Shown here piece after piece: positions 37,819-46,872 of a stretch of 52,269 nucleotides of DNA (its first letter is position 1; every line of letters starts with the position of its first letter). The position numbers and the translations under genes were made by a program. The stretch spans positions 1 through 52,269 of the forward strand of contig CANNQU010000016.1 in NCBI GenBank assembly GCA_947507965.1. Reading direction: 5' to 3'. The DNA comes from Bacteroidota bacterium. GTDB lineage: Bacteria > Bacteroidota > Bacteroidia > UKL13-3. A model generated the notes under the pieces. It searched no databases, was not told the DNA's origin, and worked only from the letters and a program-made list of their open reading frames with translations.

Positions 37819-38784
37819 ATGTTAAAATTTACTTCCTTCTCCGATGTTGAGAATCTGAATGATCTAATACAAGAGGCATTAAACATCAAAAGAAACCCAC
37901 TTCAATTTCAATCGTTGGGTAAAAACAAAACCCTCGGCTTGGTGTTCTTAAATCCTAGTTTGCGAACTCGCTTAAGCACGGAGAAAGCGGCCCTAAATTT
38001 AGGCATGCACGTTATCATTATCAATGTAAATCAAGAAAGCTGGGCGTGGGAAATACGTGATGGAGCCGTGATGAATGGTACCAAAGTAGAGCATATTAAA
38101 GATGCGGCGGCGGTAATAAGCCAATACTGTGATTTGGTCGGTATTCGTTGCTTCCCCTCACTTACCAATAGAGAGGAAGATTATAACGAACAGCTGCTGA
38201 ACCAATTTATAACCTATTGCAGCGTGCCGGTAATTTCGCTTGAATCGGCTACTCGCCACCCATTACAAAGTTTTGCTGATTTACTTACGATTACGGAAAA
38301 TTGGCATAGGCCGGAGAGGCCGAAAGTGTTACTAACATGGGCCCCTCATATTAAACCACTGCCACAGGCCGTGGCTAATTCTTTCAGCGAATGGATGCGG
38401 CATGCCGAAGTTGACTTTATCATTACCCATCCACGGGGCTATGAATTGCATCCGGATTTTACAACGGGCACAAAAATATGTTATAACCAGGAAGAAGGGC
38501 TGCAAAAAGCAGATTTTGTATATGTAAAAAATTGGTCGTCATACCACGAGTATGGTAAAATAGTGCCCGCTAATGATACCGAATGGCTGCTAAATAAAGA
38601 GAAACTTGCCGTAACCAACAATGCAAAAATTATGCATTGTTTGCCGGTACGCAGAAACGTGGAGCTTATCGATGAATTGATTGATGGCGAAAATTCTATC
38701 ATTCTTCAGCAATCGCATAATCGATTATTCGCAGCACAAGGAATCATAAAGAAAATGCTGGAACAAATACTTACAACGTCATAA
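37819..38784 (+). CDS. argF': N-succinylornithine carbamoyltransferase (ArgF')
   Basis: A 321-residue transcarbamylase of the Bacteroides/Xanthomonas type, acting on N-acylornithine and not free ornithine. Carbamoyl-phosphate site SLRTRLST, HPLQSFADL, and the closing HCLPVRRN are visible. Residue 90, the position reported to switch specificity (Pro90 in the B. fragilis succinyl enzyme, Glu92 in the X. campestris acetyl enzyme), is Val here (NGTKVEH). Published substitution of that Glu by Val turned the acetyl enzyme into a succinyl enzyme, so N-succinylornithine is the predicted substrate. That last step is inference. Confidence 0.9.
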   Translation: MLKFTSFSDVENLNDLIQEALNIKRNPLQFQSLGKNKTLGLVFLNPSLRTRLSTEKAALNLGMHVIIINVNQESWAWEIRDGAVMNGTKVEHIKDAAAVISQYCDLVGIRCFPSLTNREEDYNEQLLNQFITYCSVPVISLESATRHPLQSFADLLTITENWHRPERPKVLLTWAPHIKPLPQAVANSFSEWMRHAEVDFIITHPRGYELHPDFTTGTKICYNQEEGLQKADFVYVKNWSSYHEYGKIVPANDTEWLLNKEKLAVTNNAKIMHCLPVRRNVELIDELIDGENSIILQQSHNRLFAAQGIIKKMLEQILTTS

Positions 38785-38796
38785 TTTAAAAATAAA

Positions 38797-39591
38797 ATGG
38801 ATTCACTTTACATCATTAAAATTGGCGGTGCTATTATCGATGACGAACCCAAGCTAAAGCAATTTATTGCCTTGATTTCCTCCATCAAAGAAAGGAAAAT
38901 AATAGTTCATGGGGGTGGAAAGCAGGTTGATAAATTGGCATTGACATTAGGCATTCAACAACAAATGATGGACGGCCGAAGGATTACGGATGCCGATACA
39001 TTGCAATTGGCAACCATGGTATATGCCGGATTAATTAATAAGCGAATCGTAGCCTTAATGCAAGCCCAAGGCGATGATGCGTTGGGCCTTTCGGGGGCAG
39101 ATGCGAATTGTATTCAAGCTAAGAAAAGAATAAAATCGGAAATTGATTTTGGGTTTGTTGGCGACATCCCTTACAATGGCATTAATACGGCTTTTTTATC
39201 CATGTTACTCGAACAAGAAATAGTTCCGGTGTTCTGCTCTATAACACATGATAAGGAAGGACAATTACTTAATACCAACGCCGATACCTTAGCCTCTGCC
39301 TTGTCGGTGGCCATGTCAAACAGGTATGAGGTACAGCTGCATTACTGCTTCGAAAAAAAAGGGGTATTGCATAACGTGAATGATGAAAATGCCGTTATCC
39401 CTAATCTAACCATGAAACAATATCAGGAATTACGCAAAAATAATATTGTCGCAAAAGGGATGATTCCAAAATTGGATACGGCCTTTGATGCCGTAACAAA
39501 AGGGGTAAAAACCGTTGTCATCTTATCCGCAGAAGAAATTTTAACTCACATTCATGCTATCAAAAATGTTGGAACCCATCTCACCGCCTAA
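38797..39591 (+). CDS. argB: N-acylglutamate kinase
   Basis: A 264-residue amino-acid kinase with the glycine-rich IVHGGGKQVDKLALTLGI and the nucleotide-binding SGADANCIQAKK region. Its N-terminal KIGGAIIDDEP carries the catalytic lysine. It phosphorylates N-acylglutamate, second step of the pathway. It lies 12 bp after argF' and is followed at 16 bp by the argE-like gene. Confidence 0.95.
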   Translation: MDSLYIIKIGGAIIDDEPKLKQFIALISSIKERKIIVHGGGKQVDKLALTLGIQQQMMDGRRITDADTLQLATMVYAGLINKRIVALMQAQGDDALGLSGADANCIQAKKRIKSEIDFGFVGDIPYNGINTAFLSMLLEQEIVPVFCSITHDKEGQLLNTNADTLASALSVAMSNRYEVQLHYCFEKKGVLHNVNDENAVIPNLTMKQYQELRKNNIVAKGMIPKLDTAFDAVTKGVKTVVILSAEEILTHIHAIKNVGTHLTA

Positions 39592-39607
39592 ACTAGCCAC
39601 CCATACC

Positions 39608-40663
39608 ATGCAAAAGGAAGAAGCCATTGCCTTACTAAAAAAGTTGATCGCCACTCCTTCTTTCAGCAAAGAAGAAAATCATTCGGCCGATTTAATCGAA
39701 CATTTTCTACAAAACAAACAAATCCAGGTGCACCGACAAGGAAATAACGTGTGGTGCCGAAACCGGTGTTATAACCCCTTATTGCCTACCATTCTATTGA
39801 ATTCGCATCACGACACGGTTAAACCAAATTCAGGATATACGTTAAATCCATTTGAAGCTATTGAAAACGAAGGAAAATTATACGGATTGGGAAGCAACGA
39901 TGCGGGTGCCTCACTGGTAAGTTTGATGGCTACTTTTCTGCATTTTTATGCCGATGAGAACTTGAAATATAATCTTATTTTTTCCGCCACTGCCGAAGAG
40001 GAGATTTCCGGTAAAGATGGGGTGGCTTCTATTTTAGAACATTTGGGTAGAATTGATTTTGCCGTTGTGGGCGAACCCACAGAAATGAACTTGGCCATTG
40101 CAGAGAAAGGCTTAATTGTGCTTGATTGCATTTCTTATGGCACAGCAGCACATGCCGCACACGACCATCCGGATAATGCGATAATCAATGCGTTGCCCGA
40201 TTTACTTTGGTTTAGAGACTACCGGTTTCCTAAAAAATCGCATCTTTTAGGTGAAGTAAAAATGAATGTATCCTTAATAAACGCAGGTACTCAACATAAT
40301 GTTATTCCCAACCGATGTGAATTTACTGTAGATATTCGCACCACCGATGTTTATCGAAACGAAGAGGTTGTTGACATTATAAAACAAAATGTTTCCTGTG
40401 ATATCCAGCCTCGCTCCATCCTCCTTAATTCATCCTCCATTGACATTCAACATCCGTTGGTACAGGCTGGTATTAGCCTAGGACGGCTTATTTACGGCTC
40501 GCCTACAAGCTCCGATATGGCGGTGATGAACTTCCCTTCGGTAAAAGTAGGTCCCGGAAATTCACTCCGATCTCATCGTAGCGATGAGTTTGTGTTCCTA
40601 AATGAAATTGAAGAAGGTATTACCATCTATATAAAAATGCTATCAAAAATGATCTATCAATGA
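39608..40663 (+). CDS. argE: M20 N-acylcitrulline/ornithine deacylase (ArgE-role)
   Basis: A 351-residue M20 metallopeptidase-family deacylase. Metal and catalytic motifs: NSHHDTVKP, GLGSNDAGAS, and ATAEEEISGKDG; C-terminal SLRSHRSDEFV supplies another metal ligand. In this operon it should remove the acyl group from N-acylcitrulline after the carbamoyltransferase step. The frame opens at 39554 inside argB, but MQKEEAIALLKKL at 39608 is the natural start. Its stop overlaps argH by ATGA. Confidence 0.9.
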   Translation: MQKEEAIALLKKLIATPSFSKEENHSADLIEHFLQNKQIQVHRQGNNVWCRNRCYNPLLPTILLNSHHDTVKPNSGYTLNPFEAIENEGKLYGLGSNDAGASLVSLMATFLHFYADENLKYNLIFSATAEEEISGKDGVASILEHLGRIDFAVVGEPTEMNLAIAEKGLIVLDCISYGTAAHAAHDHPDNAIINALPDLLWFRDYRFPKKSHLLGEVKMNVSLINAGTQHNVIPNRCEFTVDIRTTDVYRNEEVVDIIKQNVSCDIQPRSILLNSSSIDIQHPLVQAGISLGRLIYGSPTSSDMAVMNFPSVKVGPGNSLRSHRSDEFVFLNEIEEGITIYIKMLSKMIYQ

Positions 40664-41976
40664 AGAATAAAATTTGGAATAAAAAGGAAGTGCCATTAAA
40701 CCATCACGCTAAAATGGTAGAAGATTTTACCATAGGTAACGACAAACTATTTGATCTTCAATTGGCTGAATTTGATGTCATCGGTTCATTGGCACATGCC
40801 GAAATGTTGAAGGCAATAGGGTTATTGACCTTCGAAGAAGGGGAGTTAATTCAAAAAGAACTGCATACTATTTTAAGTGAAATTAAAGCTGGGGAATTTC
40901 GGCTCAACGACGGGGTAGAAGACGTGCATTCGCAAATTGAATTTTTATTAACGGAAAGAATCGGCGAAGCCGGAAAGAAAATTCATAGTGGCCGCTCGCG
41001 TAACGACCAGGTATTACTTGACATAAAACTTTTTCTAAGGCATCAAATAAAAGAAATAGCGAAACACATATCGCAATTATTTGATTTGTTGTTGGAGCTA
41101 AGTAAAAAAAATAAGGACAACCTACTTCCAGGATACACTCATTTTCAACTCGCTATGCCTTCTTCTTTTGGATTATGGTTTGGGGCTTACGCCGAATCGT
41201 TATCGGATGATATGGAGGTGTTGGTGGCAGCCTATCATGTGTGCAATAAAAACCCGTTGGGATCTGGAGCGGGTTACGGCTCCTCGTTTCCTCTCGACCG
41301 CACGTTAACCACCCAATTATTGGGGTTTGAAAGCATGAATTATAATGTGGTGTATGCTCAAATGACCCGAGGGAAAACCGAGAAAATAACGGCGGTGGCG
41401 ATGGCATCCGTCGCGGCTACACTCTCCAAACTAGCCATGGATATTTGTTTGTATATGAATCAAAATTTTGGATATGTTTCATTCCCCGATTCGCTTACCA
41501 CCGGCAGCAGTATTATGCCTCACAAAAAAAACCCGGATGTTTTCGAATTAATTCGGGCCAAATGTAATCGTATCCAGGCGTTACCCAACGAGCTTACCCT
41601 CTTATCCTGTAATTTACCTTCAGGCTATCATCGCGATTTGCAATTAACAAAAGAGACCTTGTTTCCGGCAATCGATGAAATAAAAAAATGTTTGGGGATG
41701 ACCCAGTTTATGTTGAGCCATATTATAATAGCGACCGATATTTTAGCCGATAAAAAGCACGACGTGTTATTCAGTGTTGAAGAAGTGAATCGTGAAGTAA
41801 TCCAAGGTATGGCATTCAGAGACGCATACCAAAAAATTGCATCTCAAATAGAAACGGGCGATTTTCACCCATCAAAAAAAGTAAGGCATACCCATGAAGG
41901 CAGCATCGGCAATCTATGCAACGATCATATAGCAAAGCATTTTAAGGCATTGCGTGATAAAATTATAGGCGATTAG
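40660..41976 (+). CDS. argH: Argininosuccinate lyase
   Basis: A 438-residue fumarase/lyase-superfamily enzyme that splits argininosuccinate to arginine and fumarate. The signature GSSIMPHKKNPD carries the catalytic Ser and is preceded by HSGRSRNDQVLLD and LPGYTHFQLA. It is the last gene of the arginine operon and converges with an AsnC/Lrp regulator 2 bp downstream. Confidence 0.96.
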   Translation: MKNKIWNKKEVPLNHHAKMVEDFTIGNDKLFDLQLAEFDVIGSLAHAEMLKAIGLLTFEEGELIQKELHTILSEIKAGEFRLNDGVEDVHSQIEFLLTERIGEAGKKIHSGRSRNDQVLLDIKLFLRHQIKEIAKHISQLFDLLLELSKKNKDNLLPGYTHFQLAMPSSFGLWFGAYAESLSDDMEVLVAAYHVCNKNPLGSGAGYGSSFPLDRTLTTQLLGFESMNYNVVYAQMTRGKTEKITAVAMASVAATLSKLAMDICLYMNQNFGYVSFPDSLTTGSSIMPHKKNPDVFELIRAKCNRIQALPNELTLLSCNLPSGYHRDLQLTKETLFPAIDEIKKCLGMTQFMLSHIIIATDILADKKHDVLFSVEEVNREVIQGMAFRDAYQKIASQIETGDFHPSKKVRHTHEGSIGNLCNDHIAKHFKALRDKIIGD

Positions 41977-41978
41977 CG

Positions 41979-42434
41979 CTACTCAATATTATAGGCTGTT
42001 TCTCGTTTCACCTCCTTTAAAACAAAGCTGCTATGATATTGGCCAATATTGGGAATGTTGGCAATAACATTTACAATCAAATCGTTGTAGGAAGTAATGT
42101 CTTTTACAGCAATTTTAAGCATATAGTCGTACACTCCTGAAATGCTTATTACTTCCAAAATCTCTGGAAATTTGGTAACGGCAGCTTCAAAGTTCATCAA
42201 CGCTTTCTTGGATTGTTCCTTTAACGTTATGTTACAATAAACAAGCAGGTTTAGTCCTACCAGTTCTCGATTCACTAAAGCCGCATATTTGATGATGATA
42301 CCATCATGCTCCATGCGTTTAATGCGTTCATACGTTGGGGTTTTGGAAAGGCCGATCTTTTCGGCGATATCTTTCACAACGAGAGACGAGTCGTTCTGTA
42401 AGATATTGAGAATCTCAATGTCTAGTTTATTCAT
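41979..42434 (-). CDS. Lrp/AsnC-family regulator
   Basis: A 151-residue regulator with an N-terminal winged HTH (LDIEILNILQ...KIGLSKTPTYERIKRME, residues 1-60) and a C-terminal ligand-binding RAM/AsnC domain. It responds in general to amino acids. Its position immediately after the arginine operon suggests arginine- or amino-acid-linked control, but the converging orientation means this is only suggestive. Confidence 0.93.
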   Translation of the reverse strand: MNKLDIEILNILQNDSSLVVKDIAEKIGLSKTPTYERIKRMEHDGIIIKYAALVNRELVGLNLLVYCNITLKEQSKKALMNFEAAVTKFPEILEVISISGVYDYMLKIAVKDITSYNDLIVNVIANIPNIGQYHSSFVLKEVKRETAYNIE

Positions 42435-42689
42435 TTCAATTTTATTAATTAAAAATTTTCTTTAAATAATTCTTGTTTCGAGGCGTGAATATAGCTAATA
42501 TTATTAATTGAACGTTTTAACTTCTTTCTTATCTCTGTTGCGGAAGAGAGAATCGTTTGATTTGAAATAAAAATCTCAAAACATTTCTATACTTTCGCTT
42601 ATCATAATTCAACGCTAGGGGTATCGTTATACAAGCTATCAATATAACATACCTTTAACATTTTAATTCTAACCCCGCAGCCATAGAAG

Positions 42690-43706
42690 ATGAATATAGC
42701 CAGCACCGATCGCACCCAAATACTAAATTCCATTAACTCGTTACGAGGAGTTTCGGCTTTGATGGTTTGCTTATATCATTTCGCCTATATTTTCAAAGAT
42801 AGCCAGAAGGCTCTCTACGATGTCCTTTTTTGGGGTCAGGAGGGTGTCTATGTTTTCTTTGTTATTAGCGCCGTGGTATTGCCTTATGCCATGGAAAAGG
42901 CATCCTTCCATTGGTCTGATTCAGGCAATTTTTTAATGAAGCGGTTATTACGTTTACATCCTCCCTTTATTTTGTCGGCCATTCTGTTTTCAATTTCTAT
43001 GAACTGGTGGCAGTCACATGTTTTTTATTCTTGGCCATTGATTAAAAACTTTCTATTCAATATTACATTTTTAGCACCTTGGGTAGGCGAGAAATGGATA
43101 CTCGATATTTTCTGGTTTCTACCGGTACAATTTCAATTTTATCTGGCCATCGCGTTGATATTTCCCTTGTTGAGTTCAAAAAACGAATGGGTACGACGTC
43201 TGGTCATGCTTGGCTTTATGGCCCTATGCTTCATACGAGTTATACCGGGGGCACATAGTAAAGACGCCATTTTTTTTCATGTACCCATATTCTCAATGGG
43301 TCTCTTATTGTATTGGTATATGACTAGAAAAGTAAAGATTCTGGAATTTGCAATTTGGATGTTAATGGCATCCTATCTTGCCTTTACCTATACCTATCCT
43401 CGAATAGCGATGGTTTCAATAGGCACGGTGGTTGCCTTATTAATACTTAAATCAGGCTCAAAATATTTGAACAAACTGGGCGATGTATCCTACTCATTCT
43501 ATCTTACGCATTTTATTCCCGGCTCTTTACTTACCTATTATTGCTTGCCATTCGCAACCAGTATTCTTCAAAAATATCTCTTGTTATCGTCGATTGTTAT
43601 CTTAAGTATTCTATTTTCTATGTTTTTCTATTGGCTTATTGAGAAACCTAGTGCTCGATGGTCGAAAGCAGTAACATATAAAAAGGCGGAAGTAAGTGGC
43701 AAGTAG
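42690..43706 (+). CDS. Acyltransferase 3 (OafA/YrhL-type)
   Basis: A 338-residue integral membrane O-acyltransferase with ten or so hydrophobic helices. The N-terminal SLRGVSALMVCLYHF holds the Arg and His typical of the family. Such proteins modify cell-surface sugars such as O-antigen or exopolysaccharide. The acceptor is unknown. It has a 255-bp leader containing a TACTTTCG near-promoter box and is not in an evident operon. Confidence 0.9.
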   Translation: MNIASTDRTQILNSINSLRGVSALMVCLYHFAYIFKDSQKALYDVLFWGQEGVYVFFVISAVVLPYAMEKASFHWSDSGNFLMKRLLRLHPPFILSAILFSISMNWWQSHVFYSWPLIKNFLFNITFLAPWVGEKWILDIFWFLPVQFQFYLAIALIFPLLSSKNEWVRRLVMLGFMALCFIRVIPGAHSKDAIFFHVPIFSMGLLLYWYMTRKVKILEFAIWMLMASYLAFTYTYPRIAMVSIGTVVALLILKSGSKYLNKLGDVSYSFYLTHFIPGSLLTYYCLPFATSILQKYLLLSSIVILSILFSMFFYWLIEKPSARWSKAVTYKKAEVSGK

Positions 43707-43842
43707 AAAATTCGATACTATTGACTACCCATTTTTGGAAGCCACCAGCTACCATATTCAGTATTTGTTATTACCATTCTATTGTAATTATTTAGTTTTA
43801 AAAAAAAAGTAAACAATCTGAAATTAGACCATTAATTTATTT

Positions 43843-44514
43843 ATGAAAAAGAAATTCCGGCTATATCTTTTCCTTTTAATTGGCGCTTCAATATTTCTTA
43901 ATTATAGCTGTAAGAAGAGTGGTATCAACAATCCCCCCCCAACGCCACCTCCAACTCCAACCGGACTGGTGCCCCTTTTAGCAACCAACTCCGTAGGTTC
44001 TATTACAAGTAATTCAGCAACATGTGGCGGTAATATTAGTTCTGATGGTGGTTCAGCGGTAATCGCCCGTGGGGTGTGCTGGAGCCTAGGTACTACTCCT
44101 ACGATTTCCGACAGTACCACCAATGATCGTATCGGCATCGGTAGTTTTACAAGTTCCATAACAGGTTTAACGACCAATACCATGTATTATGTAAGAGCGT
44201 ATGCTACCAATAGCACAGGCACGGGCTATGGCAGTATTCTTTCCTTTAAAACGGCCCTTTTAGCACCACAAATACCGATACTGATCACATCGACTTTAGA
44301 TTCAATAAAAAGTAGTTCCGCTACTTGTGGAGGTAATATTACCTCCGATGGTGGAGCTACGGTAACCGCTCGTGGCGTTTGCTGGAGCTTAGCCATGACG
44401 CCATCGGTAGCCGATAGTACAACTACTGATGGAACGAGCACCGGAAATTTTGTAAGCACAATTAATGGCCTAGTGGAAAATTCGGTGGCATTGACCACCT
44501 ATTTTCATTCGTGA
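43843..44514 (+). pseudogene. Surface lipoprotein with ~90-aa repeats, truncated by MITE
   Basis: A lipoprotein (signal LIGASIFLNYSC, then Pro-rich PPPTPPPTPTG linker) with two ~90-residue beta repeats bearing SATCGGNISSDGG, ARGVCWSL and NTMYYVRAYATNS words. These are abundant in Bacteroidota surface proteins. The second repeat stops short: after STINGLVEN the expected YYVRAYATNS strand is replaced by SVALTTYFHS read from the inserted MITE. The intact gene was therefore longer. Homology of the last dozen codons to the MITE begins at about 44485. Confidence 0.8.
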
Positions 44515-44637
44515 TTGACCACCAAGAAAAAAAGTTGTTTTACAACCTGCAACCCTTTATTTATAATGCTCACCAAATTCTGATTCAGGTGGTCAATGGT
44601 TTCCGAAAATGGGTGGTCAATCTTGTCGGAATTTCCA
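44474..44637 (+). mobile_element. MITE-like element, copy 1
   Basis: A 164-bp element nearly identical along its length to 47965-48127. Each end carries two GATTGACCACC-like iterons spaced by 24 bp (44488-44498, 44512-44522 at left; 44590-44599, 44613-44622 inverted at right), and outermost GGAAATTCCGACA-type inverted ends. Multiple iterons at both ends resemble IS21-type elements, of which this could be a transposase-less derivative; that is inference. Its outermost left 10 bp may be host sequence. It disrupts the preceding lipoprotein and supplies the start (GTG) of the next reading frame. Confidence 0.75.
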
Positions 44638-45047
44638 ATAAAACACCTACCTATGAGGTTGAAGAAACAATTCTGCATGATGTTGATAAAGATGATATCG
44701 CTGTTCATGAAGTTACCTCAATTTATGGAGGTGAAACGGTGCTTCTGAAGGCAATACTTGATAACACAGGCAGGGTTTTTATGGATGGGCTGATTGATGT
44801 CATTCAATTATATAATAATCCTGAACATTTACTTTTAAAACTAAACAATTATTTTCACGTGGATTATGTTGAAAAACTGTTAAAAAAGTATTCCGGTGGC
44901 TTTTTTAATTGGAACAAACCATTCAACTGTTTAATAGATTTGGATGGCAATATTCTTATTGAGCCAACGGGATATGATATTTGCTATGATGAAGAAATGA
45001 AAGCATTTGTGAATGAGTATAGAAAAGAATATGTTCTTGGCATTTAA
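44613..45047 (+). CDS. Hypothetical protein, 5' end in MITE
   Basis: About 144 residues; the first eight (VVNLVGIS) come from the MITE end and the rest (TPTYEVEETILHD onward) from host DNA. The body contains EVTSIYGGETVLLKAIL, RVFMDGLIDVIQLYNN and a C-terminal RKEYVLGI, looks soluble and acidic, and has no recognised family. The MITE may have cut off the real N-terminus, leaving a 3' gene fragment with a fortuitous start. A/T-rich, like the other genes of the island. Confidence 0.5.
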   Translation: MVNLVGISNKTPTYEVEETILHDVDKDDIAVHEVTSIYGGETVLLKAILDNTGRVFMDGLIDVIQLYNNPEHLLLKLNNYFHVDYVEKLLKKYSGGFFNWNKPFNCLIDLDGNILIEPTGYDICYDEEMKAFVNEYRKEYVLGI

Positions 45048-45219
45048 TAATTTTATTTTAACAAACAATCGTCCGATTATTTGCCATGCCATAACGAGGG
45101 GGGATAGGGCCTTTAAATACATATTTCCATGCTATTTATTATTTGGGGGACGATTATATGGTTAAGCTCAAACCATTGCTGAAAAATTAGAGTCCCGAAA
45201 TCAACACAAAACTACTTTC

Positions 45220-45234
45220 CAGTAACAAATTTCT
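45220..45234. repeat. 15-bp direct repeat, left copy
   Basis: CAGTAACAAATTTCT, identical to 46049-46063, overlapping the stop codon of the DUF4352 gene. The two copies bracket that gene at 829 bp spacing. Confidence 0.7.
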
Positions 45235-45913
45235 ACAATTTTCCTAAATAAATTATATCACGTTGATTTGAACGCCCAGGATTCCAGTACGCAGGTTGTT
45301 CTTTCAGTTCCGAAGATATTTTATATACAAGATTTGTTGTTTTTGTAGTCAGAGGGTTTATTTGGTCAAAGAAAAGTCCCCAACCATTTTCTATAATCAA
45401 TGTTTCTGCATGGTCGTTTTCGTAATTTTTACCATTGTAGTTTACAAATACGGAACCTTCTTCAACCATTCTACTTACGTTATCTGTGTTTTTAAAACTT
45501 ACGTTAATAATTAGAAACATACTTCCTTGTTCAGTTTTATACAGTTCGTTGTAGTATTCATTGCCTGTGGAAACATGGTCACTTACGGTTACATGGTTTA
45601 CTTTAACGTCAAAATAAGTAGTGTGTAGTGTTTCTCCTAATTGCGGAACTTTAACCTTTCCTGTGGTTTCCTGTGTTTCTGTTACTGGTTCTTGGGTTTT
45701 CGATGTTTCATTTTCAAAATTTGCTTTTGGCGCATCAGGTTTAAAAATGATTAGGCACAAAAGACCTATCGACATAGAAGCACCGTAGAATTTTACGACA
45801 TTATTACGGGTTTTTTCTTTCTTGTACCAAAATAAACCTGCAGGTGGGTAAATAAGTCCTACAAGTAGAAATACAAAAGAAATAAAAATTACAATAACAA
45901 GTATATTTAACAT
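45233..45913 (-). CDS. DUF4352 membrane-anchored protein
   Basis: A 226-residue protein with two N-terminal membrane segments (about 2-25, 41-58) and a C-terminal beta-sandwich with LGETLHTTYFDVKVN, FLIINVSFKNTDN and GWGLFFDQINPLTTKTT typical of DUF4352. These telokin-like domains are frequent in lipoproteins of mobile regions. The gene lies in the MITE-bounded island between two 15-bp direct repeats, which suggests it arrived as a unit. Function unknown. Confidence 0.75.
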   Translation of the reverse strand: MLNILVIVIFISFVFLLVGLIYPPAGLFWYKKEKTRNNVVKFYGASMSIGLLCLIIFKPDAPKANFENETSKTQEPVTETQETTGKVKVPQLGETLHTTYFDVKVNHVTVSDHVSTGNEYYNELYKTEQGSMFLIINVSFKNTDNVSRMVEEGSVFVNYNGKNYENDHAETLIIENGWGLFFDQINPLTTKTTNLVYKISSELKEQPAYWNPGRSNQRDIIYLGKL

Positions 45914-46048
45914 GTCGGATAAATGTTTGTATTCATTTATCCCTGCATGAATGGTTTATAAATAATCGCGTGGGATATTAGCCTACTTGTTCGCCTGGGC
46001 TGCGACACCCTGCGCACAGAATAGACCACATCCACGCTTGTCATGGTG

Positions 46049-46063
46049 CAGTAACAAATTTCT
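46049..46063. repeat. 15-bp direct repeat, right copy
   Basis: CAGTAACAAATTTCT, identical to the left copy at 45220-45234. Confidence 0.7.
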
Positions 46064-46219
46064 GTGCGTTCTTCAAGGTCGCAGTTTGGAGAACAGAATA
46101 TTGCTAACGCAATTGCATTAAAAAGTCAAATGTATAAAAATCTTTTAAATTATGAGATTAATTCCAGTACCCGTCCTTATCGGGATATTTATTTCTATTG
46201 GCTAGTTTTTACTAACTAA

Positions 46220-46261
46220 GCGAACGCTAAGCGAAATGTTTTTGGTCCGCTTAGCGTTCGC
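46220..46261. repeat. Perfect 14-bp inverted repeat
   Basis: GCGAACGCTAAGCG (46220-46233) pairs perfectly with CGCTTAGCGTTCGC (46248-46261) across a 14-base loop. No T tract follows, so it does not look like a terminator. It could be a recombinase or protein site, or part of a small mobile sequence. Confidence 0.7.
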
Positions 46262-46872
46262 CGTAGATATATTGATTTTATTAGGGTGTACAGAGTGTAT
46301 TATCCTTCTTTACAAATGTTTTTTAATTACATTCTACCTTTTCCATTGATTTATTACTTGATAGGTTTGATATTTTCGACATTTTTTTAGATCATGCCTT
46401 TTTTGGATATTTTAACGAAGCACCAGTGACGTAAGGAGATCATTAGGGGCTTAGTTTTAAGTTAACTATTTATGCTTGTGTAATTCCGTTAAGTGGATAA
46501 AATAGATGACTTAATAACGTTCATTTCAGTTGTGTTTAAGTGCAATCTATTGTGGATTTGCGCCAAATCAATGATGAACATCGGTGCAGTGGAGGCTTAG
46601 AGGAAAATGAAAACGGCTTCGTGTACGCTTACTGTCAGGAAAAGCTAATAAAGGGCTTAATATTTAGCTCACTATTTAATAACCTTCACATCCTTTCAAC
46701 TGAATAGAAGAACTCCTTCCTCTGAAAAAATAAATTTATCCAACCTACGTTCTTATTGCTACCTGGGTTTCTCGGAAGCATACATTACGGAAGCTTTTAC
46801 CCCACAATTCTTAAAAGTGTAATGCGCTATTTCATTTCCTTCAGAGAAAGTACCAAAAAGTTCAGGTCTATT

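Larger units (their letters stand above)
45914..46872. other. ~960-bp stretch without a gene
   Basis: A/T-rich non-coding stretch in the accessory island. It holds the right copy of the 15-bp direct repeat (46049-46063), a perfect 14-bp inverted repeat (46220-46261) and otherwise short repeated words (cttagttttaagttaactattta and a diverged copy at about 46657). No reading frame, tRNA or recognisable ncRNA was found. It may be decayed mobile DNA. Confidence 0.6.

Noticed and set aside
43902-44498. Two minus-strand frames opposite the repeat lipoprotein
   Set aside because: They mirror the repeats of the lipoprotein on the other strand and carry no recognisable motif.
45067-45155. 8-bp inverted words AATCGTCC and GGACGATT about 73 bp apart
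   Set aside because: Too short to be significant in A/T-rich DNA and with no flanking pairing.
45914-46872. Possible known ncRNA or CRISPR in the long gene-free stretch
   Set aside because: No regularly spaced repeats and no motif of tmRNA, SRP RNA, RNase P or a known riboswitch seen.
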